A stretch of 64,000 nucleotides of DNA from Biomphalaria glabrata (lineage: Eukaryota; Mollusca; Gastropoda; Planorbidae), in the NCBI RefSeq assembly GCF_947242115.1, contig NC_074711.1, positions 936,501 to 1,000,500 on the forward strand, written 5' to 3'. The first letter of the stretch is position 1. The number at the start of each line of letters is the position of its first letter. Shown here in pieces: positions 30,989 through 42,890 of the stretch. The position numbers were made by a program, and so were the translations under genes. Under the pieces are notes generated by a model. The model saw only the letters and a list, made by a program, of their open reading frames with translations, was not told the origin of the DNA and made no database searches.

Positions 30989-32100
30989 GTCACATGTTGA
31001 AAACAAAGTTGCTGTTGACATTGTTGCCTGTGTTTCTATAAGTCTAAAGCATTTTGGTATACAATTTATACTCAGTTATATCTAAATTGATTTAATTTAT
31101 ATTTTGGACATGGTAGTTTGTTTGTTATTTTCTTTATACAGTGTTTCATATTTTGTGCATAATTAGATTAACCAGAGATTGTATTTCAATGGAAATAATT
31201 TTGTCACTATGTATTCTAATTATAATCTCAAGTTTATGACAGTCATAAAGATCTTGATTTTATCACTTAAGTTTATTTGTATGTAGCACATCTTGATGCC
31301 AAGAAGCTGGATATTAATGGAAACATTGTTAGATCTTTGTTGTAATACCGGTGATGCTTATTTTATCACTAGACCTGATGAAGAGTTCTAGAATTGTACA
31401 AGTAAACTTTAATGAATGAAATAGTTTTTTTGTAAAGAAGTCATGTTTAATATAGACAGACATGAACCGTAAACATTTAGCCAAATTGGCAGGCCTGTAA
31501 GGTCAGTTTCAAAATATGCTCCGACAAAATCATATACAAAGCAGTGATTACTTGCACATCACGTTTTGTAATTCTGTTGGACATGACACTTTCAGGTGTT
31601 TCAATAAAAAAAAAAAAATAGATCATCATTTCCCCTACCAGGCTGCAGACATCTTTAGAAAGAATCACACTGTAATATATAATATATAGATAGGTTACAT
31701 TAGTTTCCAGTGTATTGTGGGTGGGTTTACATTTCCAGTGTATTGTGGGTGGGTTTACATTTACCATGTGCCTTACAGACTTCTAGAAAAGATTTTCTTT
31801 TGGTTCTTTTACTGAGGTAGGAGACTTATATTTGATTTTATCAAATGCATCTCATCCGTACCTCTAAACTGCTTCTTTTAATGAATCTGTTGAACTGACG
31901 TGAACTTTTGTGTCTAGGGAAATGAGAATAGAAATCAGTTGTACAGGATGAATTATGTTTGAATGCTTTTGGTCAGTTGTATTGTTATTGACTGTTACGT
32001 TCAAATGAGTATCTTGAAACTTGTCTGTGTGTTTGTGAAGACACAAGTCACGCATCAGTGATTTATTGTCAACTGTGATCTAAATAAACGTTTGCTCACT
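30989..32100. other. spacer between the two satellite arrays
   Basis: No gene seen. At about 31697-31762 the segment CCAGTGTATTGTGGGTGGG is present twice in tandem (unit about 33 bp). A run of A at 31606-31618 and AT-rich DNA fill the rest. Confidence 0.6.
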
Positions 32101-32147
32101 TCATTTGTTCCTTGGCTTCTCATCAATAGAAAGTGTTCTAGTCATAT

Positions 32148-32590
32148 GTAGATATGGCTGATAACAGGAATTCATATGTAGATATGGCTGATAACAGGAA
32201 TTCATATGTAGATATGGCTGATAACAGGAATTCATATGTAGATATGGCTGGTAACAGGAATTCATATGTAGATATGGCTGGTAACAGGAATTCATATGTA
32301 GATATGGCTGATAACAGGAATTCATATGTAGATAAGGCTGATAACAGGAATTCATATGTAGATATGGCTGATAACAGGAATTCATATGTAGATATGGCTG
32401 GTAACAGGAATTCATATGTAGATATGGCTGGTAACAGGAATTCATATGTAGATATGGCTGATAACAGGAATTCATATGTAGATATGGCTGATAACAGGAA
32501 TTCATATGTAGATATGGCTGGTAACAGGAATTCATATGTAGATATGGCTGGTAACAGGAATTCATATGTAGATATGGCTGATAACAGGAA
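32148..32590. repeat. 30-bp tandem array, about 15 units
   Basis: The unit is GATATGGCTGATAACAGGAA followed by TTCATATGTA. Units carry GATAAC or GGTAAC in the order DDDGGDDDGGDDGGD. Because 30 is divisible by three and the unit lacks stops in one frame on each strand, ORFs of 147 (plus) and 171 codons (minus) arise. Neither has a recognisable start context, flanking exon or protein likeness. Confidence 0.95.
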
Positions 32591-32616
32591 TAGTTAAAGT
32601 ATTGTTGCATATACAC

Positions 32617-35056
32617 TGCTGGTTCATGGTTTGGTTAGTAGAGAGAAGTAATGACTAGACAAACACGTACCTGAAGGTCTGCTATTCAATTTTCCCTCCG
32701 ATGTTTATTTACTTTGCTTTTTATATCTCGACCAATGGTGACCATGTATAGTATCAAGGATATTAATCTTATTACCAAAACAAAAAAAAATATTCTAGTG
32801 TTTATTCTAGTTTGTTTTTAAAATATAGACAAATAAAAGAATGTCCCAGATAATTACTTCAGTTAGCCTAATTTTAAAGTATCTAACATATACATACATC
32901 TCTTACATTGTGGTCAGATAAGCTGTAGGCCTATATAAAAGACTTAATATTTAGAAATGAGTGTACCGGTATTTGTTAGCAGACCCCGAAAGGGTGAAAA
33001 GCCGATTTTACCATCATAAAAGAGATTCAATACAAAACACCGATAGCAAAAACAAACACAAAAACTCTTGACTCCTGGCAATCAAATCATTAAACAGAAA
33101 CTATCTGATATAAACTTCTCACGTGTAAATTATGAGTGTGAATGTTGGCCTATATATTTTGTTTCTTTTCTGTAGTTACAATTTTTGTTTGGTGTAAATA
33201 TAAAAATATTTTGTATTGGTATGGCTGCTGGCTGACAACTGGTAGCTGCAGCCAGAGCCCAAACGAGTTCAGTGCTGATCTATTGCTAGTCGAACTGGCC
33301 GACTTCTGTGGTGAATGTTCATGTGTGGCTGAGTAGGCCTACTATAAACCGTTTGGCTATCTCGAGTTTGCATGCAAAATATAGACCAGGGATTTTAAAT
33401 TAATTTGACTCAGCTGAGTTGTGTTTACTAAGCGCCCAGACTCCACGAAACTTCCTCCCAGATATCACCTTCCCCCACGAGTCCACAAAGATTAGAATAT
33501 AGCGCATTGAGCCTGTTATCTGAGAACGAAAGAGGCTCTTTATAACAGCAATGGCAATTATTTTTGTGTAAATACCTGTAACGGTAATAAATAAATTTAA
33601 TTTTATATCGATCTAGCTGTCCTATTTGTATGTTCTGGCGGCTTACGCCACTCCCCCTTGGACTAAACAATGAGTTTGGTGATAGTATACTGTGATGTGA
33701 GGCAAACATCTCATCATTATTTGCTCTATGAACTCAGAATATTTTTGCAATATTTGTCAGCTTCTTGGGCTATTATAAGAATTAATATAACAGCAGAGAT
33801 AGGCCTACCTAATACAAGACCGATATATTGAGATAGAAAGACGCAGGAAAACACGCAAAATATTCAAGCAGCAACACACCATATCACTGTTGTGAACACA
33901 TTCTCAAGAAATATAGGCCTTACGTATCAACGATTTCGTCTCATTCACCCGTCTAAAATTAAAACAGAAGCATACAACAATTGAAGAAGGCCTGACATAA
34001 AAACAATAGTCTGTATAGTAGCTTACAGGTTTAAAACCAGCTCCCATCTGGAGATCGAAAGCTTTTAAAGATAACATAACAGGCATGTTCTAAGTAAGTT
34101 ATAACATTGAGGGCTATTGCAATTGTGCAAATAATAAAAGATTCCTGTAATAGAAGCGAACTTACAGCAAAGGGACTTAACTAAACTTCTGCCAATAACC
34201 ATTACACAGTTCTCTCTCTCGTTCTCTCTATTTCTTCCTAGAAAGAATCACACAAGGGAGGATTACGGATAAGTCAGGTCTGTAATATACAAGTCAAAGT
34301 GTCAAGAGAGTCTGCCATGGGTCAAGTCCCCGATACAGCCATATATATATAGGCCTATATTATTTGTGTCTGGGTGAAAATAGCCTCCAATGTAAGAATA
34401 CATTGTTTAGGTTGGCTGTATGCGGTAGGTATAGGCGAGGGACAATTGTTCTGTAGTCTCAATGGTCCCGGGTTCATACCCATTGTAACACATATGTTAT
34501 GGTCAATGCCCGAAGTGTGTCCGAATCGGGAAGGGGCTGGGGAGAGAATGTATAATATAATATATACTTTAGTTAAGTATACTATAGAATAGTGATAAAA
34601 CAAACTATGTTAATTATATACAGATTTGTGTTTTTATAAATTATCGTCAGATCCTCCGCGCGAAAAAAGGATACGACAAAACGTCGCGCCCCCTTTTCAC
34701 TTTATTTTTTTTTTGCCTCAGTTTCTGTGTCTTCTTCCAACCTGCATCACAGTCAAGTGGGAAACAGATGAGTCTCTCATTACGTCATTTTACGCGACAC
34801 ACATTGTATAGTTCTGCCGCCTTAATGATACTAGTTCAAGGTCACTAGAATGAAAGTCTGGAGTGGATTACTTGCTATCGTCTGGAAATAACAAACGTGA
34901 GCCGCACGCGCTTTTTGTTTAGCCTGATCAAAATCTATCGCAATTTTAAACAAACGAAGTGCTAAGAAAGAAAGATGTTTTCTATACAAAGATATTTGAA
35001 CGAACTTAAACAAGACTGTAAGCCTACTTCTGTATAGGAAGAGTCTTTTGATAACA
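32617..35056. other. gene-poor region with SINE fragments
   Basis: Holds a headless SINE family A fragment (33412-33545: GAGTTGTGTTTACTAAGCGC) and, at about 34420-34530, a possible tRNA-like head with B box GGGTTCATACCC. No ORF resembles a known protein. Confidence 0.5.
33412..33545 (+). mobile_element. SINE family A, 3' part
   Basis: Starts inside the element at GAGTTGTGTTTACTAAGCGC. It carries the CCTCCCAGATA and GTCCACAAAGATTAG segments and a decayed tail. Confidence 0.65.
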
Positions 35057-35339
35057 GTCTAGACCAGTGATGCCCAACCTAATTCGGCCCGCGGGCCATT
35101 ATAATTTCCTACACTCGTCTCGCGGGCCACATGAACGAAAAGTTATAAAATGAAATGAAATTGTTCTGAAACTATTTTGGTAGAAACCTATGGTTTTGAT
35201 ACTTAATTAATAGGTTATTTGACAATTACATTTTTTTTTACGCATCAGACTCTATCATTATCTCTCTACTTCAATGTGAGCAACACCGGCTCATGCTGTG
35301 GTCTCTCTTTTTGATAAATAGTTCCATGGATCCTCCAAT

Positions 35340-37289
35340 CATGGGCGTAGCCAGGGGGGGGTTTTTGGGGTTCAAACCCCCCCCGAAATGAAATCCCCCC
35401 CCCCGAAGGGGTGGAGTCGGAATTTAGTTACTGATTTTTTGCTTTGATTTTGTTTATTTTGGTGATATTTTAATACTAAACCATCACTTGCCCCAGCACA
35501 ACCAAAGGGGTTTTGAGTTTAAAACCCCCTACCAGTGGGGTTCGAGTTTAAAACCCCCTACCAGGGTGGTTCGAGTTTAAAACCCCTACCAGAGGGGTTC
35601 GAGTTAAAAAAAAACCTACTAGGGGTTTTGAGTTTAAAACCCCCTACCAGGGGTTTTGAGTTTTAAACAGTTAACTCCCCCTCTTCTATAAAAGAAAACA
35701 AAAAAAAATGCAAACGAAAATCCCCTAATTCCAAGAGCACAGTTAAAGAAAATTTTGATTTTAAAACCCCGTCTAAAATTTACGATAAACCCCCTTTTTA
35801 ATATAAAAAAAAAGCTAATTACGCACTCAAAATGATATGAGCGTAGCTAAATGGGTTTTGACTCAGTTTTGAGTTTAAACCCCACTTCAGCGGAGTTTGA
35901 AGGTAAAAATTACCTCTTTAATAATAAAAACTAAGCAAATTGTTTACTAAAAATGTTATGAGTGTAGTCAAAGGGGTTTTGAGTTTAAACTCCCCTCCAG
36001 TGGAGTTTGAAGCTAAAAAGTACCTCTTCAATATAAATAAAAGAAAATTACTCACTCTAAAATCTATGAGCGCAGTAAAAGGGGTTTTAAGTTTGGTTTG
36101 AGGATAAATTTAAATACATCTTCTGTGTAAGAAAAAAAGCAAATTACGCACTCAAAATGCTATGAACGTTGCCGAAAGGGGTTTTGAGTTTAAACCCCCA
36201 TTCAGAGGGGTTTGGTGCTAAAAATACATCTTCAATATAAAAAAAAAAGCAAATTACACACTAAAATTATTTGAGCGTAGCCAAGCCAATCGGGGGTTTT
36301 GAGTTTAAACTCTTCTTCTACAGATGTCTTTTTTTTTTAAAGTTTAAAACCCCTCCAGATGGTTTTGAGTTTAAGATCCCCCTACAGAGCATTTTGAGAT
36401 GGAAAACCCCCAACAGAAGACTTTGACGTTAAAACTTCTCTTTTCGATATAAAATCTAAAGCAAACTACAGTCACTTAATTCCAAGAGCGTATTCAAGAG
36501 AGGTTACACATTTTTACCAGTGGCAGGGCTCCATTAATAAACTGCAGTGAATAGTCATCTACCAAAATCGAAAAACACTAAATGTAGCTCAACAAAGATG
36601 GCCAAGACAGATTTTAGGAGTCATTTATAGAGATCGGGTCTAAATCAAGGAAATCCTGTGCCGAACTGGGAGTCGACCTCTTAGTAAGATTGTGAGAGAA
36701 CGACGCATGAGGTTTGCGGGACATGTTCTCCGACAAAATGAATTACGCATAAGAAGAGTTGCAATGATATCCTAGTACAACTTGACGCCACTCATTCATG
36801 GAGGTCCTCAAGGTAGGTGGGAAGAGGCTTCAGACATTACCAGTGACAGATTTTTATGAAAACAGCTTGATGTCAAATGCTCCGAACGGCGTGGGAGGGT
36901 CTAAGTCAGTAAGAATAACACATTAGGTTTTTGAAATAGAACTTTTTAATAGCAGGAAAATGCACTGTAGATACCTCAGAATATGCATTTTGTTGGTTTT
37001 CAATACCAGAAATAGTGCTTGGCTCCTAGCGCTCCCCCAGACCCCTTTGCTAGTAATGGCGGAGAATCTACAATTTTTCCACTAACTCATGGAAGAACCT
37101 ATTCTAGGACACAATAAACGTCTTCCGAAAGAATGAAGGGTCAGAATGTAATAAAGATTTTGTACGCACACGCACACACACATAATAAATCCATATAATT
37201 TTTTTTTCGAAAGGGGGGGGGGGTCGGGGGGGGAGAACAAAATCCCCCCCCCAAACCCCCCCCGAAAAAAAATCCTGGCTACGCCCATG
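35340..37289. mobile_element. TIR element with GGGCGTAGCCAGG ends, nested in the hAT-like element
   Basis: Inverted ends CATGGGCGTAGCCAGG at both sides with a perfect 8-bp duplication CCTCCAAT (35332-35339 and 37290-37297); 1950 bp. The interior has many copies of a near-palindrome GGGGTTTTGAGTTTAAACCC: about 36-bp spaced at 35500-35670, then about 110-bp spaced at 35770-36380. The spaced units also contain GAGCGTAGCC, echoing the terminus. A LINE RT fragment lies at 36585-36905. Superfamily unassigned. Confidence 0.85.
36585..36905 (+). mobile_element. LINE reverse transcriptase C-terminal fragment
   Basis: A plus-strand frame reads IVRERRMRFAGHVLRQNELR with upstream RWPRQILGV, the familiar tail of LINE RTs. 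Decayed. It lies within the GGGCGTAGCCAGG element. Confidence 0.75.
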
Positions 37290-37627
37290 CCTCCAATATC
37301 TAAGCATAGTTTAACCATTTTTTATTCGCGGCTCAAACCTAGAATGCCACCATATTAATTTTGTAATGCCGTTTTTATATTGTTGTTTTATCAACCACAC
37401 TTTCTTCATAAAATAAATATGTTGGCTTATTATCATGTTCATAAACACACAAATGTTAAATATCATGGTACCAATCTATCAGAGAAAAAGTGAGAGCCCA
37501 AGCGTAGGTAAAGATACATTTTTTTCAACTTTTTTTTTTTGTTTGGAAGGAAGATTTCTACACTTAGTGCCGACGTTGCAGCGGGCCGGATATGGCCCGC
37601 GGGCCGTAGTTTGAGCATCACTGGTCT

Positions 37628-37822
37628 AGACTTCCCTTTTGCTTATTTTTTACGACTTTAAGTAGGTCATAGACTTCCCTCTGACCTATTTTTTACGACT
37701 TTAAGTAGGTCATAGACTTCCCTCTGACCTATTTTTTACGACTTTAAGTAGGTCATAGACTTCCCTTCTGCTTATTTTTTACGACTTTAAGTAGGTCATA
37801 GACTTCCCTCTGACCTATTTTA
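37628..37822. repeat. 43-bp tandem repeat, about 4.5 units
   Basis: The unit starts AGACTTCCCTCTGACCTATT and ends TTTAAGTAGGTCAT. Variants are TTTTGCTTATT or CTCTGACCTATT. It begins within the target duplication of the hAT-like element. Confidence 0.9.
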
Positions 37823-37864
37823 TTCTTGAATCTGTACTGTCAAATCAAACAATTCCAATAATTT

Positions 37865-37950
37865 AATAATAATAATTGTATTTATAAAGCGCTGTTAACA
37901 AACAAAATGTAGGCTCAAGGCGCTGTAATAACATTACAAACACAAACACG
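37865..37950 (-). mobile_element. LINE 3' end with (ATT)n tail
   Basis: On the minus strand it reads TTGTTAACAGCGCTTTATAAAT and then an ATT run, the same ending as the element finishing at 56210. Very short 5'-truncated copy. Confidence 0.6.
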
Positions 37951-38054
37951 ACAGTTAGAATGACAGTTTCGTTACATCTTATCTCTCTTTCTTAAGCAAT
38001 TGGTCATTTTTTTTTTAAATTATTTTTTGGAGTGGAACTTTCCAAACCACATCA

Positions 38055-38262
38055 GTTCCTCCTGAAATTTAACATTGTCATAAAATGTTGTAAAATGTTT
38101 TACATGTTTCGGATGTTCCTTCAGAGTTGAAGATAATTACTTCCTAGTCCAAACCTCCCGCAGGACGACGGGGGATGGGAGCGGGCAGGGTTTGAACCCT
38201 CGACCATCGATAAATCTGAACGACAGTCCAGCGCGCAAACCGCACGACCAGGCAGCCATCAT
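38055..38262 (-). mobile_element. tRNA-derived SINE, family B
   Basis: Minus strand head GGCTGCCTGGTCGTGCGGTT (A-box region) and B box GGGTTCAAACCC. The tail includes GAACATCCGAAACATGTAAA. Related copies: 38515-38795, 44622-44769 and 59640-59779. Confidence 0.82.
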
Positions 38263-38514
38263 AGACTTAGATCTGACAGCTTTGACTTAAGATTATATAC
38301 AAGACTTGCGAACAATGACTTCTTGGAAGAAGCCAATGAAGAAATCAATTGTCTTGCACTCACTAAGCAAAATAAAACCTTTGCAGTAGAACATATCATT
38401 TGAAATTCCTTATGTTTCCTTAACTTCATTTTATCTAATTTTCATTCTTCTTTTGTATTCTAGCGCGTAGCGAGAGCGAAAAATCAGTGCTCATTATTTT
38501 TTTTTTTTTTTTAA

Positions 38515-38795
38515 CTCTTTCAGGAATGAAGATTATTACGTTTAGCCAAAACCTCCCGCAGGACAGCAAGAGATGAAGCGGGAATGTTTTGAACTCGGGA
38601 CTGTAGAATATTCGTGTTACACAAATAACAAACTAGTGTTTAAGAGGGAAGACATATTAGGAACTCATTTATTACGTAAACACAAGCGGTGTTGCACTGA
38701 CGCGCTAGTGTGCAAATGTACATATAATACTATTATGTTGCAGGACAACTGGAGCACAGTCTGAAGTGAATACCACACGAACAGGCAGCTATATT
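38515..38795 (-). mobile_element. SINE family B, diverged
   Basis: Plus strand shows CCTCCCGCAGGACAGC, a decayed TTTTGAACTC in the B-box position, and GAACAGGCAGCTAT at the head side. The middle part is longer than in sister copies, so an insertion is likely. Confidence 0.5.
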
Positions 38796-39564
38796 AATCG
38801 AAACACCCCTGAGCTCATACCGTGTCTAGCCATATCATGGTTCCACCTCTTTTCGAATAAATATTGATAGACTAAAGAGACAATTTCTTGTACACATTTT
38901 TCTCTTTCACGAAATACTCGCAAATCGAATAAATCGCAATATAATATTTGAAAGCATAGTGCTTACACACTTGAAATTGAAAGGGTGTGTAAGGAAACGA
39001 CAGCCCACGCTTCCCCTCCAGACAATTCAACCGACCAGGACATGTAAAGGACTAGCGTGTCCCGCCAACCTAACAGAGGATCTTGGCCTACTTAAGGGGT
39101 AAGTAACTTGTTTTCAAATCTACTCTTTTCCCCCCGTCTGTAAATGGACGTGTACGGTTTAATATAAGTCTACCATTCTTGAACTGTTGTAGCCTATAGG
39201 TCTAGTTTCTAGGGATTTTTTACCAATAACTTTGAACAACTGTTGTAGATTTAACATTCAAAACGTCTGTAATATTAGAAGACAACCGTTAGGTAAGTTC
39301 ACTGATTTACACGCTTCGATAGGTTCTGTTTATTAAATTAGGAAAAAAATATATTTGGTTCTTTTATATAGAAAAAAAAGTACTTTTAAAGTAGACTTAT
39401 ACGTATTGCTCATTTATTTATTAGGGCTTTCAAGTGTTATCATTTTGTACCAAAAAAAAAGCATTTTAAGTGGCCCTCGTAATGAAAAGTCAATACTAGT
39501 TTTGTGCTGCCCACCTATCTGAGACTTTTGGATCTTAAATATTAATACCCGTATACAATTTTAA

Positions 39565-39720
39565 CATCTGATCTCTCTCATTGTCTCGTGACTTTCGTCG
39601 TAGGTATGATGTGACGGTTCATGTAACACAATCCCTTTTCCCGGTCAGCAGCTGTTCTTAGCAGGATATCAAGAGAGAAGCCGGTCCATATTTTTACGTT
39701 GTCCTCTTTCTTATAGCTCC
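39565..39720 (-). mobile_element. LINE 3' coding fragment
   Basis: Same order of segments as 18690-18850 (GACTTTCGTCG, GGTCAGCAGCT, GGATATCAAGAGAGAAG). Minus-strand orientation. Confidence 0.5.
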
Positions 39721-39985
39721 TTTCACTTTGCCTTGAAGGATGACTTTTGACAAATATGACCGAACCAGCTCAGCTGTCGTCTCTTTTTCATAACGTACTC
39801 CATTAAAACAAGATTTCAAAAGGCCTAATTCTAATCTGCTTCTACGGAGATACATCTTGTAATTATTCTCTTTGAACATCTTTTATTCTTCAATGTTACA
39901 AAAAGAGTTCTAAAAGTATTAGAATAATTATGTTTTAATTCGTCGTATAAAATGAAAAGGATTTTTATGGAAATCATAATACCGT

Positions 39986-40221
39986 TTTTTTTTTTATATA
40001 GCGCTACTTTCATGCTTATAGCATGCTCAGAGCGCTTTTGGTCCAATCTCATTTGTGGACCAGTTGGGGGGGGGGGGTATCTAGGAGTTGGTTTTCCGTG
40101 CTGCCTTTGGGCGCTCAGTAAACACAACTCTGCCCGAGACGGGTGTCGAACCTCGAGCCCCCTTCTAGGTAGCCAAGCCAAGCCAAGTTCTCTTTTACTT
40201 GGCCTCTCGACCAAGCTTCCC
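39986..40221 (-). mobile_element. tRNA-derived SINE, family A
   Basis: Full-length reverse copy: TATATAGCGCTACTTTCATG tail, CTCTGCCCGAGACGGG, B box complement GTGTCGAACC, then the head up to CTTCCCACG. Confidence 0.88.
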
Positions 40222-41489
40222 ACGTGTGCACTGTGATTTACTGACATGGTTCGTCAAATAAAAATGTAGAGTTTTCTGCTCTTTTTTTTTTTTAAAAAAA
40301 GCTTGACTTTGGACTTTCCAAAGAAATTCTCTAATACCGTTATGTAAAACACTATGTAAAATCCTTGCTTTATCTTCTGCTAACAAGATCTATATAACTT
40401 TTTAACGAACGCATAAAAACTTTTTTTTTTTGGGGGGGGGGGGGGGGGAGATTGTAGGCCCATTTTTTGTTTGTCCCTGAAGTGGCAAACGTTTCAATTC
40501 TACCACTTCCAACTTCACAAATTGCTAGCGTTTAGACTTTAGAATGTGCCTAGTAACTCTTCAGTGATTCACAATAAGTGTGTTTGGAACATTGATGATT
40601 ACAGCATTATTAGTAGCTGTGTACAGTTATTTTCTGCACTGTATCTATATGGTGGGGACTATAAATAATTTTTTTTTCTTAAATTTCATATTTTGAGAAG
40701 GGCTAAATAGATAGGTTAAGAAGAATATGTTGAAAATACTAAAATACCAATAAGTAGTTAATATTTTTTTTAGATTACTAATTTTAACACATAATCTAAT
40801 TTAGAGGAAAAACGAAAAAAAAAAAGCCGTGAAAGTAACATCTTAAACATTAATTTTCTTGACCTCATTAAATGTGTCGTCACTAGAAAGGAAAAATAAA
40901 TCTTTAATGAGCTTTACAATGTACATTTAGTCTCATTCATACAAAGTGCAGTGAGTCTCAAAATTTTTCTTTGATTTATTTAGAGGTAGGGGGAATGGAT
41001 GATCTTTTCGATTTGGAAAAGTTTGGACAATAAAAAGGAATAGGCCTACAACACGGGGATTCCCCCCCCCCCCCAAAAAAAAGGAGGTAGGCCTATATAG
41101 AATAGGCCTACAGGCCTACCAATGTTTTACAGTAACGGAGGTTTAATGTTGCAAGTGAGCTAACATTTATAGCGAGAAGGAAAAAAAGTTTAATTGCAGA
41201 TCTAGTCAATTTAGTAAGCCTACTCTTTTTTTTTTTTTAAATAAATGCAAAAATTTTTACATTGACTTATCATCCTTGAGGAATCTACTGTGAATGTTAA
41301 TAATTGTGATGCTGGTATTATGTGGCTATTACAAAGCTATACAGCTAGACGTGACTCTAGAAACACAAGTGTTTCCGATGAGCCTTGAATCAGTAAGCAA
41401 CTGAATAAACACAATATGCACAGTAGAACTTAAATAATTTTTATATCATTTGAATCGTATAATAAATAATTACATAGAATATATAAGGC

Positions 41490-41705
41490 TTGTCTTCGAG
41501 TCCGAAGATTAGTGAGGAATACAGTATTTCCCGTGGCTGCGCAGCCCCAGCTGTGACCTACATATTTTGCCACATCCAGGGCAAGCATAACCATTGTCCG
41601 CAGGTGATCGATTTAGATTTTCTTTCCGTCGTCTGCCGTGCGGCGTCGGAACGAGACAGCTGGAGGTCACTCGCGAAGGCCGCGGGATACACATTTCCAT
41701 AGAAT
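41490..41705 (-). mobile_element. LINE C-terminal zinc-finger fragment
   Basis: Minus-strand frame reads YACPGCGKICRSQLGLRSH, a C2H2-like tail found at the end of some LINE RT ORFs, preceded by arginine-rich sequence. No intact ORF upstream. Confidence 0.55.
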
Positions 41706-41707
41706 AC

Positions 41708-41772
41708 TTATCTTATCTTATATAATACAGACGTTACTTCAAAAAAGAAGATGATTACGTCCTATGCGTCAT
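41708..41772 (-). mobile_element. LINE family A 3' tail
   Basis: The plus strand reads TATAATACAGACGTTACTTC then GAAGATGATTACGTCC, the reverse of the family tail. Confidence 0.8.
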
Positions 41773-42124
41773 ACTTTACGTATAAAAGCTCAGTATGCAT
41801 TATATGGAAGAATAAATTCACACCAATAAACAAACACACACACAACGATTTATCATTTTTACCCCTTTTTTATGGTTTGCAACTTACAAATACTTCTAGA
41901 AATGTTTGTATTCTGGTTATTGGGAACTCTAAGCCTATTTTTAGCGTCCTCTCCCCTTGGCTATTATTAACTATCTTAGCGCTATTACGTTTGTAATCAT
42001 TTCGAGAATAAAATGTGTAGCAAAACAATGTTTTTTTTTGGCGATTTGAAGTGGAAACAAGTCGCGCGACATTTCGTCTGGGCGACACATTAAGGCGACA
42101 CACTGGGTCAACACATTGCGGCAA

Positions 42125-42320
42125 AGCGAATCTTATGCGATATGCGGCAGAGTGGCATTAACTGCCGGGCAATCTATCAAGCGAGCTCGAGTTCGAATCC
42201 TGATTTGAGCTCAATTATGTTTGACGATGGCCTTAAGGCTACGTGGAAAACTCCTCCCAGATACCCCGCCCCTCCACTTGTTCACAAAAGAGATTGGACC
42301 TTGACCTTAGTGCATAAAGA
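42125..42320 (+). mobile_element. SINE family A-like, diverged
   Basis: B box GAGTTCGAATCCTGA, then AAAACTCCTCCCAGATACCC and AGAGATTGGACC as in family A. The head is changed, so this may be a sister subfamily. A head fragment with GAGTTCGAATTCTGA is also at about 48598-48645. Confidence 0.65.
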
Positions 42321-42330
42321 ATGCGTTATC

Positions 42331-42525
42331 CAGTGTTTCCAAAACTGTGTTCCGCGGAACCCTAGTGCTCCGCGAGGCCTGACTAGGTGTTCCACGAACT
42401 ACTGAAATAATTAACTAGTAGGCCACCTTGTAAATTAATCTCTCTAAAAAAAAATAACCAAAGTGTTCCATTATTACTCAGAATGTGTGAAGTGTTCCGT
42501 TAAAATGTTTAGGAAACTTTGCAGA
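42331..42525. mobile_element. possible hAT MITE (CAGTGTTTCC ends)
   Basis: The left end CAGTGTTTCCAAAACTG, with GTTCCGCGGAACCC inside, resembles widespread hAT ends. The right end is approximate (GGAAACTTTGCAG). Target duplication not shown. Confidence 0.4.
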
Positions 42526-42599
42526 ATACAAAAGAAAACAAACAAATTCTATGAAATTAATCTTCTATATTTTCTTTTATGTTTACGTGAAACTAAATA

Positions 42600-42890
42600 A
42601 AGAATTCAGAATTCACCGATGTGTCCAAAGGAAAGGCAAATACCAGATACAGTTTTGGATGAGTGGCGTCTGCCAAGATGTAGCACTGTGTGCCGCAAGC
42701 TGCTGAAGGGTCACCAGCTCCTGATTTATCTTCTAAGCTGACTCCCAAAACCTTTCCCATGTTATAGTTAGGCAGCAGTGGTTTGGATTCTAAGTTTTTC
42801 ATATCCTAGGTTTGTAGGCAGCCAATGCTAACAAGCCCCTCCTGTCTGAATCTTACAGGTTTAGGCGACCCTTCTACTGTCAGTGCTCAG
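42600..42890 (-). repeat. unclassified interspersed repeat, copy 1
   Basis: Minus strand shares AAACCACTGCTGCCTA, ACATGGGA and later segments, in order, with 47105-47290 on the plus strand. The two-copy structure shows a dispersed repeat, so the 69-codon ORF here is not a gene. Confidence 0.6.

Larger units (their letters stand above)
35065..37623. mobile_element. hAT-like element with a nested element inside
   Basis: Inverted ends CAGTGATGCCCAACCTA and its counterpart CAGTGATGCTCAAACTA, each followed by CGGCCCGCGGGCC. A perfect 8-bp target duplication GTCTAGAC lies at 35057-35064 and 37624-37631. The element is 2559 bp long, of which 35340-37289 is a later insertion, leaving about 610 bp. 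No transposase, so non-autonomous. Confidence 0.9.

Noticed and set aside
32101-32616. ORFs of 147 and 171 codons as a repeat-protein gene
   Set aside because: They are produced by a 30-bp tandem unit without stops on both strands; no flanking exon, signal or family likeness supports coding.
42593-42802. 69-codon minus ORF, briefly considered as a small secreted or pore-forming-like protein
   Set aside because: The same sequence family recurs at 47105-47290, so it belongs to a dispersed repeat, and the resemblance was only to a few hydrophobic residues.
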